From: Microbacterium sp. M28
Lineage (GTDB): Bacteria; Actinomycetota; Actinomycetes; Actinomycetales; Microbacteriaceae
Direction: 5' to 3'
Length of the DNA: 64,000 bases
NCBI RefSeq assembly: GCF_025836995.1
Contig: NZ_CP107546.1
Coordinates: 1,798,001 to 1,862,000, forward strand
In this document: piece by piece, positions 1-10,658 of the stretch
Layout: the number at the start of each line of letters is the position of its first letter
Position numbering within the stretch: position 1 is the first letter of the stretch
Program-made: the position numbers and the translations under genes
The notes under the pieces: generated by a model
Seen by the model: only the letters and a program-made list of their open reading frames with translations
Told to the model about the DNA's origin: nothing
The model's database searches: none

Positions 1-648
1 ACCGAATCCGATCGTCTGACCGGTCACGTCCCTGATGGGCCACACGAGGCGTCCGCGGAAGCGGTCGTAGACACCGCGCTGACCCTGCGACAGCAGGCCG
101 GCCGAGAGCAGCTCCTCGCGGCTGAAGCCCTGCGCCGTCATGGCCTTGAGCAGACCGTCCCATCCGCGCGGCGCGAAACCGACACCGAAATGCGCGGCGG
201 CCCCAGCGTCGAATCCGCGCTCGCCGAGGAAGCGGCGTCCGGCCTCGGCATCCGCGGTGAGCAGTTGCGAACGGAAGAACTCCGCCGCCGCCGTGTTCGC
301 CGCGTACAACCGGCTGCGACCGCTCGTCTCCGGGGCTGCACCGCCGTCCTCGTAATGCAGCGTGTATCCGACGCGGCCCGCCAGACGCTCGACTGCCTCG
401 GTGAAGCTGACGTGGTCCATCTCCCGCAGGAACGAGTACACGTCGCCGGACGCACCGCAGCCGAAGCAGTGGTAGTAGCCGACCTGCGGACGCACGTGGA
501 AGCTCGGGCTCTTCTCATCGTGGAACGGGCACAGCCCCTTCAACGACCCCACGCCTGCGGACTTCAGTGCAACGCGCTCCCCCACGATGTCCGCGATGTT
601 GATCCTGGCTTTGACCTCGTCGACGTCGGCCTGACGGATGCGCGGCAT
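1..648 (-). CDS. dnaG: DNA primase DnaG, N-terminal part (truncated by window edge)
   Basis: Synthesises RNA primers for the replication fork. The N-terminus shows the CHC2 zinc ribbon, with CPFHDEKSPSFHV near residues 40-52 and YYHCFGCGASGD about 20 residues later. The start of the Toprim-linked catalytic core follows (RGWDGLLKAM, YDRFRGRLVWPIRD). The gene starts at an ATG (MPRIRQADVDEVKARI) whose first two bases overlap the upstream dgt stop (TGATG), which suggests translational coupling. About 216 codons are visible; the rest, including most of the polymerase core and the C-terminal helicase-binding domain, lies off the left edge. The dgt-dnaG order is standard in actinobacteria. Confidence 0.97.
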   Translation of the reverse strand, partial: MPRIRQADVDEVKARINIADIVGERVALKSAGVGSLKGLCPFHDEKSPSFHVRPQVGYYHCFGCGASGDVYSFLREMDHVSFTEAVERLAGRVGYTLHYEDGGAAPETSGRSRLYAANTAAAEFFRSQLLTADAEAGRRFLGERGFDAGAAAHFGVGFAPRGWDGLLKAMTAQGFSREELLSAGLLSQGQRGVYDRFRGRLVWPIRDVTGQTIGFG

Positions 649-2045
649 CAGCGCGCCTTTTCGGCGACCATCGGCGTCGCGGTGTGCGCGCGGGCCCGCG
701 CGTGACGCGGCGACCAGATCCCCACCTCGGCGGGGTCGATGTCGCCGACGAGCCGGGAGTGCCAGTCCAGCGCGGTCTGGTCGGTGAGGCTCGCGATCTG
801 ATCGACCACGACCCTGGCACGAGCGGCATCCGTCGGTGCATCCAGGAAGTCGGCGGCGAAAGCCGGCTCGAGGACGTCCGCCCCAGCGGTCCAGAGCGTG
901 TCCGTCGACCACAGCGCATCAGCGAGACGCTTCAGCACCCGGCGCTGCTCTTTGTAGACGCCGCGGCGCGCGTCGATCGTGACGATGGCCTGCCCCATGA
1001 TGCCCTTGAGCACAGCGATCTCGACCTCGATGACGCGCGGCACGACGACGTGCGCGTTGTAGCGCGCCAGCGCAGGTCCGGCGTACGCCTCTCGCGTGGC
1101 GGCGACCGCGGCGCGCGCGAAGCGCCCGATCATGTCGCTCGTGAGGTTCTTCAGGCGGGCGAGATCGCGGCGCGAGCGGTCGAAGGACCGCAGCCACATC
1201 GGCTGCCGGGTCAGGCGGTACAACCCGTCGGCCAGTTCCTCGCGCGTGTAGTCGTATCCGACCCACTGCTGGATCCGCGAGACGAGCGCATGATGCTCGG
1301 CCGGGTCCGAGAGCTGCGCGACGTCGAGGTAGCCGTTGACGATCGCGTCCTCGAAATCGTGCACCGAGTATCCGATGTCATCGGACAGGTCCATGATCTC
1401 GGCTTCGATGCAGCGTAGGCGACCAGGGGCACCGTCGCGCATCCAGCGGAAAACGTCCTCGTCCTCGGGATAGACGCCGAACTTGAGCCGGCCGCCCGGG
1501 TCCGGGAGCGGGCTGTCGACGGTCCACGGGTACTTGCACGTGGCGTCCAGGCTCGCCCTGGTCAGGTTGAGCCCCACCGACCGATCGTCATCGTCGAGGA
1601 CCTTCGCCTCGAGACGGGTGAGGATGCGCAACGACTGCGCGTTGCCCTCGAAGCCGCCGATGGGTTCGGCCCATTCGTTGAGAGCTCTCTCGCCGTTGTG
1701 GCCGAACGGCGGATGGCCGAGGTCGTGGCTGAGGCAGGCGGTGTCGACGACGTCAGCGGAGACGCCGAGCGCGATCGCGAGTTCGCGCCCGACCTGAGCG
1801 ACCTCGAGGGAATGCGTGAGGCGGTTGCGCGCGAAGTCGGCCGTGCTCGCCGGACTCAGGACCTGGGTCTTGGCGGCCAGGCGCCGCAGCGCGGCCGAAT
1901 GCAGCACGCGGGCGCGGTCCCTGGCGAAGTGATCGCGTTCCGAGCGGTGCGTCTCGGCGAAGAAGCGTTCGGTGTCGTGCGCGTCGTAGCCGTCGACGCG
2001 GCCCAGTCGATCCGGTTGCGCGTCGCCCGGCAGGTCACCCGCCAC
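648..2045 (-). CDS. dgt: Deoxyguanosinetriphosphate triphosphohydrolase-like protein
   Basis: HD-superfamily dNTP triphosphohydrolase that releases triphosphate from dGTP or other dNTPs. The metal-binding HD signature is present: RNRLTHSLEVAQVGRELA followed by CLSHDLGHPPFGHNGE. Other family landmarks are the N-terminal RVLHSAALRRLAAKTQV and the later EIMDLSDDIGYSVHDFEDA. It has 465 residues from a GTG start that overlaps the dusB stop by 11 bases; this start gives normal family length and begins just before the conserved YDAHDTERFF region. The stop overlaps the dnaG start. Substrate preference cannot be read from sequence. Confidence 0.95.
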   Translation of the reverse strand: MAGDLPGDAQPDRLGRVDGYDAHDTERFFAETHRSERDHFARDRARVLHSAALRRLAAKTQVLSPASTADFARNRLTHSLEVAQVGRELAIALGVSADVVDTACLSHDLGHPPFGHNGERALNEWAEPIGGFEGNAQSLRILTRLEAKVLDDDDRSVGLNLTRASLDATCKYPWTVDSPLPDPGGRLKFGVYPEDEDVFRWMRDGAPGRLRCIEAEIMDLSDDIGYSVHDFEDAIVNGYLDVAQLSDPAEHHALVSRIQQWVGYDYTREELADGLYRLTRQPMWLRSFDRSRRDLARLKNLTSDMIGRFARAAVAATREAYAGPALARYNAHVVVPRVIEVEIAVLKGIMGQAIVTIDARRGVYKEQRRVLKRLADALWSTDTLWTAGADVLEPAFAADFLDAPTDAARARVVVDQIASLTDQTALDWHSRLVGDIDPAEVGIWSPRHARARAHTATPMVAEKAR

Positions 2046-3189
2046 TGTTCTCGATCTCCGCTCCGCGCAGCATCTGCCGGGTGTCCTCGGCGACGTCGCG
2101 CGAGTCCAGCCACTTGTCCGGAAGCGCCGGACGCTTCGGGTGGCCCGCGCGACCGCGCTGGCCCTCGGCATCCGCACCGGGATACGGGGCATCGCGGTCG
2201 AGCTGACCGAGCAGGTCGTCCATCTGCGCGAGGCTCTCCACCTTGGCCAGAGCCGTCCGAAGCTCCCCGCCGACCGGGTAGCCCTTGAAATACCAGGACA
2301 CGTGCTTGCGGATGTCACGGCATCCGCGGTCCTCGTCCTCGAAGAACTCCACGAGCAGGTCGGCGTGACGACGGAAAGCGTCGGCGACGAAGCCGAGCGT
2401 CGCATCGACGGGGCGCGACTCGGCACCGAACGCGGCCGCCAGATCGCCGAACAGCCAGGGGCGGCCGAGACAGCCGCGGCCGACCACGACGCCGTCGCAG
2501 TCGGTCTCGGCCATCATGCGCACGGCATCATCCGCACTCCAGATGTCGCCGTTGCCGAGGACGGGGATGCTGGTGACGGCCTGCTTCAGCTCGCCGATGG
2601 CATTCCAGTCGGCGTGCCCGGAGTAGAACTCGCTCGCGGTGCGGGCGTGCAGGGCGACGGCGGCGGCTCCGGCATCCTCCGCGGCGCGACCGGCGTCCAG
2701 GAACGTGAGGTGATCGCGGTCGATGCCCTTGCGCATCTTGACCGTCAGCGGGATGGGACCGGCGGCCTTGACCGCCTGGTCGACGATGTCGGAGAAGAGC
2801 CTCGTCTTCCACGGCAGCGCCGCTCCCCCGCCCTTGCGGGTCACCTTGGGAACAGGGCAGCCGAAGTTGAGATCGATGTGATCGGCGTGATCCTCGGCGA
2901 CGATGATGCGCACGGCTTCGGCGATCGTCTTCGGGTCGACGCCGTAGAGCTGGATCGAACGCGGCGTCTCCGACTCGTGGTGTCGGATCAGGCGCATCGT
3001 GACGTCGTTGCGCTCGACCAGTGCGCGCGAGGTGATCATCTCGCTGACGTACAGACCGGCACCGTACTCGCGGCAGAGTCGACGGAACGCGGTGTTCGTG
3101 ATCCCGGCCATGGGGGCGAGGACGACGGGCACGTCGATGTCGATCGGGCCGATGCGCAGGGAACGCGCTGGTGCGGTGGCGAGACTCAT
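2035..3189 (-). CDS. dusB: tRNA-dihydrouridine synthase (DusB-type)
   Basis: FMN-dependent TIM-barrel enzyme that reduces specific uridines in the tRNA D-loop. Hallmarks are LAPMAGITNTAFRRLC at the N-terminus, DLNFGCPVPKVTRKGGG with the catalytic Cys, the phosphate- and FMN-binding stretch TVKMRKG, and GNGDIWSADDA with GVVVGRGCLG towards the C-terminus. It has 384 residues from the ATG at 3189, preceded by a GAGGAGATAT-like ribosome-binding site. It is the first gene of a dusB-dgt-dnaG run with overlapping ends. The actinobacterial single-copy Dus is normally annotated DusB; the exact uridine position modified is inferred only from family membership. Confidence 0.95.
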   Translation of the reverse strand: MSLATAPARSLRIGPIDIDVPVVLAPMAGITNTAFRRLCREYGAGLYVSEMITSRALVERNDVTMRLIRHHESETPRSIQLYGVDPKTIAEAVRIIVAEDHADHIDLNFGCPVPKVTRKGGGAALPWKTRLFSDIVDQAVKAAGPIPLTVKMRKGIDRDHLTFLDAGRAAEDAGAAAVALHARTASEFYSGHADWNAIGELKQAVTSIPVLGNGDIWSADDAVRMMAETDCDGVVVGRGCLGRPWLFGDLAAAFGAESRPVDATLGFVADAFRRHADLLVEFFEDEDRGCRDIRKHVSWYFKGYPVGGELRTALAKVESLAQMDDLLGQLDRDAPYPGADAEGQRGRAGHPKRPALPDKWLDSRDVAEDTRQMLRGAEIENSGG

Positions 3190-3249
3190 ATCTCCTCTAT
3201 TCTCCCATCCTCCGCGGCCGGTGAGGCACAGGCGTCCTAGGCTGTGGAT

Positions 3250-3744
3250 ATGACCGATCAGAGCGTGCGCCAGATCCCCTTCTCGGATGCCGAGGGGGTC
3301 GTCAAGACTCTCGATGACTACGCGGCCGATGTGCTCCTCGTCGTCAATGTCGCCTCGAAGTGCGGTCTGACTCCGCAATACGAGCAGCTGGAGCAGCTCC
3401 AGCGCACGTACGGCGATCGCGGATTCAGCGTGGTCGGCTTCCCGTGCAACCAGTTCATGGGTCAGGAGCCCGGGTCGATCGAGAAGATCCTCGAGTTCTG
3501 CTCCACGACGTACGGCGTCAGCTTCCCGATCAACGACAAGGTGAAGGTCAACGGCCGGAGCGCCGATGACCTGTACCAGCGGCTGAAACAGACGCCGGAC
3601 GCCGGCGGCAAGGCCGGACGCGTCGAGTGGAATTTCGAGAAGTTCCTCGTCCGCCCGGACGGGTCCGTCCAGAGGTTCCGTCCCAAGCAGAAGCCGGACG
3701 ACCCCGAGATCGTCTCCGCGATCGAGGCCGCCCTGACCCGCTGA
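3250..3744 (+). CDS. Glutathione peroxidase-family thiol peroxidase
   Basis: Thioredoxin-fold peroxidase that reduces hydroperoxides. The catalytic Cys lies in NVASKCGLTPQYEQLE, the second conserved motif is GFPCNQFMGQEPGS, and the Trp/Asn pair of the active site is in WNFEKFLV. It has 164 residues from the ATG at 3250; a GTG six bases upstream would add two residues. Cys rather than selenocysteine occupies the active site, and actinobacterial members normally use thioredoxin or mycothiol systems rather than glutathione (family knowledge). It is divergent from dusB and its 3' end lies 12 bases from the convergent dithiol oxidoreductase gene. Confidence 0.93.
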   Translation: MTDQSVRQIPFSDAEGVVKTLDDYAADVLLVVNVASKCGLTPQYEQLEQLQRTYGDRGFSVVGFPCNQFMGQEPGSIEKILEFCSTTYGVSFPINDKVKVNGRSADDLYQRLKQTPDAGGKAGRVEWNFEKFLVRPDGSVQRFRPKQKPDDPEIVSAIEAALTR

Positions 3745-3756
3745 CCGCGTTCGGCC

Positions 3757-4446
3757 TCAGACCGCCGCGGCGGTCTCGGGCTCGCTCTGGCCGCGCTTGG
3801 CCCAGAGGTCGCGCAGCACGCTCTCGAAGGTGCTCGGCGGCTGAGCCCCCGAGATGCCGTATTGGCCGTCGAGCACGAAGAACGGCACGCCCTGGATACC
3901 GTAGGCCTGGGCCTGCGCCTGGTCCTGACGCACAGCGGGGAGGTGGGTCGCCGCTTCCAGTGCCTGGCGGGTCTCGGCGGCGTCCAGCCCGACCTCGACC
4001 GCGAGCTCGACGAGGTCGTCGATGCGACCGACGTGCTTGCCCTCGGTGAAGTACGCGGACATGAGCCGCTCCTCCATCTCGTGCTGCAGGCCGTGAGCCT
4101 TGGCGTGGTGGAGCAGTTCGTGCGCCTTGACCGTATTGGTGTGCTGCAGGAGGTCGAAGCGGTACTCCAGCCCGGCCTTCTGCGCGACGCCCGTGACGTT
4201 CGCGAGCATCTGCTCGACCTGCTCGCGCGGCATCCCCTTGTGACCGGCGAGGAAGTCGATCTCGTCGCCGTCGAAGTCGACCGGGGTATCGGGAGACAGT
4301 TCGAAGGAGTGGAAGGTGACCGTCACCGCGGGGGCGTCGGCGTCTGCGGAGACGGCTTCGAGCCCTTTCTCGAGATTGCGCTTGCCGATGTAGCACCAGG
4401 GGCAGGCGATGTCGGACCAGATGTCGATGGAGATGGGTTCAGTCAC
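3757..4446 (-). CDS. DsbA/FrnE-family dithiol oxidoreductase
   Basis: Cytoplasmic thioredoxin-fold protein with an inserted helical domain. The redox motif CPWC is at the N-terminus in WSDIACPWCYIGKRNLE, and the family signature GIQGVPFFVLDGQYGISGAQ lies near the C-terminus. It has 229 residues from a GTG start at 4446; no signal peptide is seen, so it is probably a cytosolic FrnE-like isomerase or 2-hydroxychromene-2-carboxylate-isomerase-like fold rather than periplasmic DsbA. It is convergent with the peroxidase gene. The electron donor and acceptor are unknown. Confidence 0.9.
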   Translation of the reverse strand: MTEPISIDIWSDIACPWCYIGKRNLEKGLEAVSADADAPAVTVTFHSFELSPDTPVDFDGDEIDFLAGHKGMPREQVEQMLANVTGVAQKAGLEYRFDLLQHTNTVKAHELLHHAKAHGLQHEMEERLMSAYFTEGKHVGRIDDLVELAVEVGLDAAETRQALEAATHLPAVRQDQAQAQAYGIQGVPFFVLDGQYGISGAQPPSTFESVLRDLWAKRGQSEPETAAAV

Positions 4447-4606
4447 ACCAGAGGTCAACCCGCCGCTGGCGGCACGTATTCCACGGGCCGCATGTGACGT
4501 TTCGCGGATCCCATGACGGATCACGGAACGATCGGGCCGAGACGTCCGTGATTCGTCAGTGCATCCGTCATCCGTCCCGAGCGGTCTCCGTTGCTACGAT
4601 CTTCGG

Positions 4607-5170
4607 ATGCTCTCGTTCGACGACCCGGTTCCCGCAGACGTCGATCGGGTGCTGATCGCCGGTGTCACGGGATCGGGGAAGACGACGCTCGCACGGCGTC
4701 TCGCATCGGCATGGGGCCTGCGCCACGTCGAGATCGATGCCCTCTTCCACGGCCCGAACTGGACGCCGCGACCGGAGTTCCTCGACGACGTGCGCGCCTT
4801 CGCGGCAGAGGAGCGGTGGGTCACCGAGTGGCAGTACACGAGCAAGGGGACCGACGAGATCCTCGCCCCGCGGGCCGACCTGCTGATCTGGCTCGACTAC
4901 CCGTGGCGGCTCGTGCGCGGACGGCTGCTTCGCCGCACGGTGAAGCGCCGGATGCTGCGCACCCCGCTGTGGAACGGCAACGTCGAGCCGCCCATGTGGA
5001 AGCTCACCGCCTGGACCGGCGAGAACGACATCCTGCGCTGGCAATCCGAAACGCGGCACAAGTGGGACGAACGGATGCCGGAGATCACGAACCGCTTCCC
5101 GCATCTGAGGATCGTGCGCCTGCGGCATCCTCGCGAGGCGGATGCCTGGCTGGCTCACGTCGGTCCCTGA
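4607..5170 (+). CDS. P-loop NTPase, adenylate-kinase / topology-modulation-like
   Basis: Small cytosolic nucleoside-kinase-fold protein. The Walker A motif GVTGSGKTTLARRLA sits at about residues 16-30, and an acceptor-site-like EIDALFHGPNWTPRPEF follows. A lid region rich in Arg (RGRLLRRTVKRRML) is typical of FlaR/DNA-topology-modulation-like kinases. It has 187 residues from the ATG at 4607, preceded by a short intergenic region. It stands alone between the divergent oxidoreductase and uppS. The phosphoryl acceptor is not predictable from sequence. Confidence 0.85.
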   Translation: MLSFDDPVPADVDRVLIAGVTGSGKTTLARRLASAWGLRHVEIDALFHGPNWTPRPEFLDDVRAFAAEERWVTEWQYTSKGTDEILAPRADLLIWLDYPWRLVRGRLLRRTVKRRMLRTPLWNGNVEPPMWKLTAWTGENDILRWQSETRHKWDERMPEITNRFPHLRIVRLRHPREADAWLAHVGP

Positions 5171-5268
5171 TCCACGACAGGCACTTCGCAGAACCGCACG
5201 GATCTCGCAGGGATCGCGGCGAAACATGCGATATGCGTGCTGTTCTACGAGATGCGTGCGTCAGCGCA

Positions 5269-6072
5269 TCACTGAGACTCGGTCGGCGCGTCCACAGCCC
5301 CGCCGAAGCGCCGATCCCGCGACAGGTAGACCTCGATCGCCCGCCACAGCTCCGCTCGCGAGAAGTCGGGCCAGAGAGTGTCGAGGAACACCATCTCGGC
5401 GTAGGCCGACTGCCAGAGCAGGAAGTTCGAGGTGCGCTGCTCCCCGGAGCTGCGCAGGAACAGGTCGACGTCCGGCATGTCGGGCACGTAGAGGTGCCGC
5501 CGGATCGTCTTCTCGCTGATCGCGCTCGGCTTCACGCGTCCGGCCTTCACGTCCTCGGCCAGTGCCCGCATGGCGTCGACGAGTTCGATCCGTCCGCCGT
5601 AGTTCACGCACATCGTGAGCGTCAGCACGTCATTGCCTCGCGTGAGCTCCTCGGCGTACTGCAGCTCCTTGATGACCGAGCCCCACAGCCGCGGCTTGCG
5701 CCCGGCCCACCGGACGCGCACGCCCCACTCGTTGAGCTGGTCGCGCCGACGGTGCAGCACGTCCCGGTTGTAGCCCATCAGGAAGCGGACCTCTTCGGGC
5801 GAACGCGCCCAGTTCTCCGTCGAGAACGCGTACACCGACAGGTGCTTCACGCCGGCCTGGATCGCGCCGGCGACGACGTCCAGCAGCACCTCCTCGCCCG
5901 CCTTGTGCCCCTCGATGCGGTTGAGGCCACGGCGATTGGCCCAGCGGCCGTTGCCGTCCATCACGATCGCGACGTGCTCGGGCACCTTGGCGAAGGCGGG
6001 CGGGTGGATCCCGGTCCAGTCCAGCGGACGATACGCGACCGCATCCTTGTGCGTGTAGGGCTTCGGGGTCAC
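5269..6072 (-). CDS. uppS: Isoprenyl transferase (undecaprenyl/decaprenyl diphosphate synthase family)
   Basis: cis-Prenyltransferase that makes the lipid carrier for cell-wall synthesis. The signature [16 protein letters not shown] contains the catalytic Asp; [17 protein letters not shown] and the C-terminal [18 protein letters not shown] (Mg and pyrophosphate site) are intact. It has 267 residues from the GTG at 6072, whose GTGA overlaps the recO stop, indicating coupling. The recO-uppS pair is conserved in actinobacteria. These genomes often hold two paralogues (short Z,E-FPP and long-chain synthase), so product chain length is uncertain. Confidence 0.95.
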   Translation of the reverse strand: MTPKPYTHKDAVAYRPLDWTGIHPPAFAKVPEHVAIVMDGNGRWANRRGLNRIEGHKAGEEVLLDVVAGAIQAGVKHLSVYAFSTENWARSPEEVRFLMGYNRDVLHRRRDQLNEWGVRVRWAGRKPRLWGSVIKELQYAEELTRGNDVLTLTMCVNYGGRIELVDAMRALAEDVKAGRVKPSAISEKTIRRHLYVPDMPDVDLFLRSSGEQRTSNFLLWQSAYAEMVFLDTLWPDFSRAELWRAIEVYLSRDRRFGGAVDAPTESQ

Positions 6073-6812
6073 CGTGCTCCTTCTCCTGTCGTGCTGCTCA
6101 CGTGGGCGAGCGAGCGGATCCCGCGCTCGAGGTGCCACTGCGCGTACGCCGCGATCACACCGGATGCCGCGGCACCGTCCGGCGAGGGCGCCGCGTCGAT
6201 CACGTCCCACTCGCCCGCCATCAGCGCTCTGAGCAGACCCAACGTCGACGTGGCGATACGCGGACTTCCGGCCGGTGCGCAGTCCGCGCAGACCACGCCG
6301 CCGAGCTGGCCGACGAACGACGGATGGGGGCCCGGCTTCGAGCATCGGGCGCAGTCCGTCAGCGAGGGCGCCCAGCCGGACAGCGCCATCACGCGCAGCA
6401 GGTACGAGTCCAGAATGCTGCGGGGCGCGTGCTCTCCGCGCGACAGCGCGCGCAGGCCGCCGACCAGCAGCAGGTACTGATCACCTGTCGCCTCGGAGTC
6501 GCTCAGCCGATCGGCCGTCTCGACCATCGCGCTCGCCGAGGTGAACCGGTCGTAGTGCACGGCGATGTCGGTGCCGTAGGAGCCGAGGGATTCGGCCTGC
6601 TGCACGATGTCGAGCGTTCGCCCCTGGTACAGCTGCACATCGGCGACCATGAAGGGTTCCAGCCGTGCGCCGAACTTCGACGAGGTCCGCCGGACGCCCT
6701 TGGCCACCGCACGGATCTTCCCGTGCCGTCGGGACAGCATCGTGACGATGCGATCCGCCTCACCGAGTTTGTGGGTGCGCAGGATCACCGCTTCGTCTCG
6801 ATAGGTGGGCAC
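6069..6812 (-). CDS. recO: DNA repair protein RecO
   Basis: Recombination mediator that helps RecR/RecA displace SSB. An N-terminal OB-fold begins with [20 protein letters not shown] and continues with [11 protein letters not shown] and RLEPF. The C-terminal half has a four-Cys zinc site, CARCSKPG then GVVCADCAP. It has 247 residues, a normal family length. It starts 36 bases from the divergent TRIC-family gene at 6849 and overlaps uppS by four bases at its 3' end. Confidence 0.94.
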   Translation of the reverse strand: MPTYRDEAVILRTHKLGEADRIVTMLSRRHGKIRAVAKGVRRTSSKFGARLEPFMVADVQLYQGRTLDIVQQAESLGSYGTDIAVHYDRFTSASAMVETADRLSDSEATGDQYLLLVGGLRALSRGEHAPRSILDSYLLRVMALSGWAPSLTDCARCSKPGPHPSFVGQLGGVVCADCAPAGSPRIATSTLGLLRALMAGEWDVIDAAPSPDGAAASGVIAAYAQWHLERGIRSLAHVSSTTGEGAR

Positions 6813-6848
6813 TGTCCGATTATCCTCCGCTCACGGGAGAATGGACGC

Positions 6849-7535
6849 GTGACCGAACCGCTCTTCACCATTCCGCTCTGGGCCGATCTGCTCGGAGTCG
6901 GCCTCGGCGGCATCCAGGGGGCGATGTTCGCCTCCGGCTTCCAGGGTCAACGACGCCTGGATCTGCTGGGCGTCACCATCATCGGAATACTGATCGGGAT
7001 GGGCGGTGGTCTCATCCGCGACCTGCTGCTGGGGCAGCCCCCGGCGACGCTCCAGAACAACTGGTATCTGGTCACCGCCGCCGGGGCCGCCATCATCGGC
7101 ATGCTCTTGGCAGGCCTGCTGAACCGGGCGAACGCGATCATCGTGGGTCTCGATGCCGTGGTCATCGGCATGTTCGGTGCTTTTGGCACGAGCAAGGCAC
7201 TGGGTCTGGGGGTTCCGCCAGTGCCTGCGGTCTTCATCGGGGTGTGCGCCGCCGTGGGCGGCAGCATCCTGCGCGACGTGATCATGGGGCTGCCCGTGGC
7301 GATCATGCACGTCGGCTCGCTCTACGCGGTCGCCGCCGGCGTCGGATGCACGGCGATCGTGCTCCTGCACGTCGTCGGCGTCGACATCGTCACCGCAGGG
7401 GTGATCGGGATCGTGGTCACGGCGATCATCCGCGTGCTCGCGGTGATCTTCGATCTGTCGCTGCCGGAGCAGCGCCGGATCTACCGCCGCAAGGTCGCAG
7501 CGGAGACCGGCACGATCCCGATCGTGAAGCCCTGA
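6849..7535 (+). CDS. TRIC-family cation channel / YadS-like membrane protein (UPF0126)
   Basis: Integral membrane protein of seven predicted segments with the duplicated glycine-rich repeat of the family: GIQGAMFASGFQG with GGGLIRDLLLG in the first half, and GGSILRDVIMG in the second. It has 228 residues from a GTG at 6849 in the short gap shared with divergent recO. Prokaryotic TRIC homologues form trimeric K+-permeable channels (family knowledge). The 3' end lies seven bases from convergent leuA. The basic tail RRIYRRKVA is probably cytosolic. Confidence 0.88.
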   Translation: MTEPLFTIPLWADLLGVGLGGIQGAMFASGFQGQRRLDLLGVTIIGILIGMGGGLIRDLLLGQPPATLQNNWYLVTAAGAAIIGMLLAGLLNRANAIIVGLDAVVIGMFGAFGTSKALGLGVPPVPAVFIGVCAAVGGSILRDVIMGLPVAIMHVGSLYAVAAGVGCTAIVLLHVVGVDIVTAGVIGIVVTAIIRVLAVIFDLSLPEQRRIYRRKVAAETGTIPIVKP

Positions 7536-7541
7536 GGACGG

Positions 7542-9418
<1,877 letters not shown>

Positions 9419-9495
9419 GTCGTCATGCTAGCAGGATCGTGCGCCGGGTTCTAACGGGACCTGAGACGATCCTCTGCGTGTCGACACTCAGAAGT

Positions 9496-10137
9496 ATGCG
9501 CAGAATGCACAACCGCCCGTGCGCAGCCGGGCTCATCCTGATCGGAATGCTCACTGTCAGCGCGTGCGTCGCCGCACCGGCTTCCCCGGCTCCGACGAGT
9601 TCGGACGCGCCGGCTGGCCATGGCTCGCATCTGCCGGCGCCGCCGGATGCCGCGGTCATCGCCACGGGCACTGTGATGGACGTCGACGGCGCGGTCGAAC
9701 TCTGCCTCGGCCCGATCGCGGAGTCGTATCCGCCGCAGTGCTCCGGCATCCCCATGTCGGGATGGACCTGGGATGGCGTGGACGGCAGTGAGCAGGTCGA
9801 CCGGGTGCGATGGGGAGCCTATGCCGTGACAGGACAGTACGACGGCACGATCTTCGCCGTGACGGAGACGCCCGTCCTGCTCGCGCTCTACGATTCGCTC
9901 CCGCACGACGAGCAACCCGTCGCCGGGTTGAAGACGACGGACGAGCTGACACGGATCCAGGGCGACATCGCGTCGTTGTTCGCGAACGCACCCGGCACGT
10001 TGCTGGGATCCGTCCCGATCGACGGCGTGCTCGTCGTCGACGTCGTCTGGGACGACGGCACGCTGCAGCAGGCGGCCGATGAGCGATACGGAGCGGATGC
10101 CGTGGTCATCCGCCCCGCACTGCGCGAAGTCGAGTGA
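9496..10137 (+). CDS. Putative secreted lipoprotein, unknown function
   Basis: It has 213 residues from the ATG at 9496 (upstream in-frame starts at 9439 and 9478 exist but would put charged sequence before the signal peptide). A type II signal peptide ends in LTVSAC, with Cys24 as the probable lipidated residue, followed by a Ser/Pro/Ala-rich linker. The mature part has a paired-Cys segment (VELCLGPIAESYPPQCSGIP) and VDRVRWGAYAVTGQYDGT, a pattern seen in uncharacterised actinobacterial lipoproteins. It is divergent from leuA and convergent, two bases apart, with the secreted-protein gene at 10140. I do not recognise a function. Confidence 0.75.
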   Translation: MRRMHNRPCAAGLILIGMLTVSACVAAPASPAPTSSDAPAGHGSHLPAPPDAAVIATGTVMDVDGAVELCLGPIAESYPPQCSGIPMSGWTWDGVDGSEQVDRVRWGAYAVTGQYDGTIFAVTETPVLLALYDSLPHDEQPVAGLKTTDELTRIQGDIASLFANAPGTLLGSVPIDGVLVVDVVWDDGTLQQAADERYGADAVVIRPALREVE

Positions 10138-10139
10138 GG

Positions 10140-10640
10140 TCAGGACACGCAGGTGATGCGGCTCACCGAGCCGTACACGTTCGTCCAGCTGCCGGCGTAC
10201 GCGGTCGCCCGCACCGTCGTGCCGTACTTGGCCTGGACGTAACCGGTCGAACGCGCGTCGGCGATCGAGCGGACCGTGAACGTTCCCACCGGGAACGAGG
10301 TGTTGCACGTGCCCCAGCTGAGCTTGGCGCCGTTCGTCCCCGACAGGGAGAAGGCGCAGACCTTCCCCGTGGCGCACGCCCCGACCGAGGCGATCGACGC
10401 CGACGAACGGGTTGCGGCCGCATCTCGCTTCGGCGTCGCGACGCTCATCTCCATGTCCAACTCCGGCCACACCGCGTGGTACGCGTCCACGGCGGTGCCG
10501 CCGGGAATCGACTCGAGCATGGCTGCGATCTGCGGATCGGGTTGCACCGAACCGTCGGCTGCCGCGGCCGCCGGAGCGGCGAATGCGCCGGCGATCAGAA
10601 GGGCCGCGCCGATCATGGCGGTCGTGATCGTTCGCTTCAT
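10140..10640 (-). CDS. Secreted Cys-containing protein, unknown function
   Basis: 166 residues with a clear Sec signal peptide (MKRTITTAMIGAALLIAGAF, cleavage after APAAAAA). The mature C-terminal half carries four cysteines (ACATGKVCAFSL, WGTCNTSF, RITCVS), probably forming two disulfides in a small beta-rich domain. The layout loosely resembles actinobacterial peptidase-inhibitor I36-like proteins, but the match is weak by eye. It is the last gene of a minus-strand group behind an ECF sigma factor and a membrane protein with an anti-sigma-like layout, so it may be a regulon target. Confidence 0.7.
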   Translation of the reverse strand: MKRTITTAMIGAALLIAGAFAAPAAAAADGSVQPDPQIAAMLESIPGGTAVDAYHAVWPELDMEMSVATPKRDAAATRSSASIASVGACATGKVCAFSLSGTNGAKLSWGTCNTSFPVGTFTVRSIADARSTGYVQAKYGTTVRATAYAGSWTNVYGSVSRITCVS

Positions 10641-10658
10641 CGAGAACTCCTCTAATGT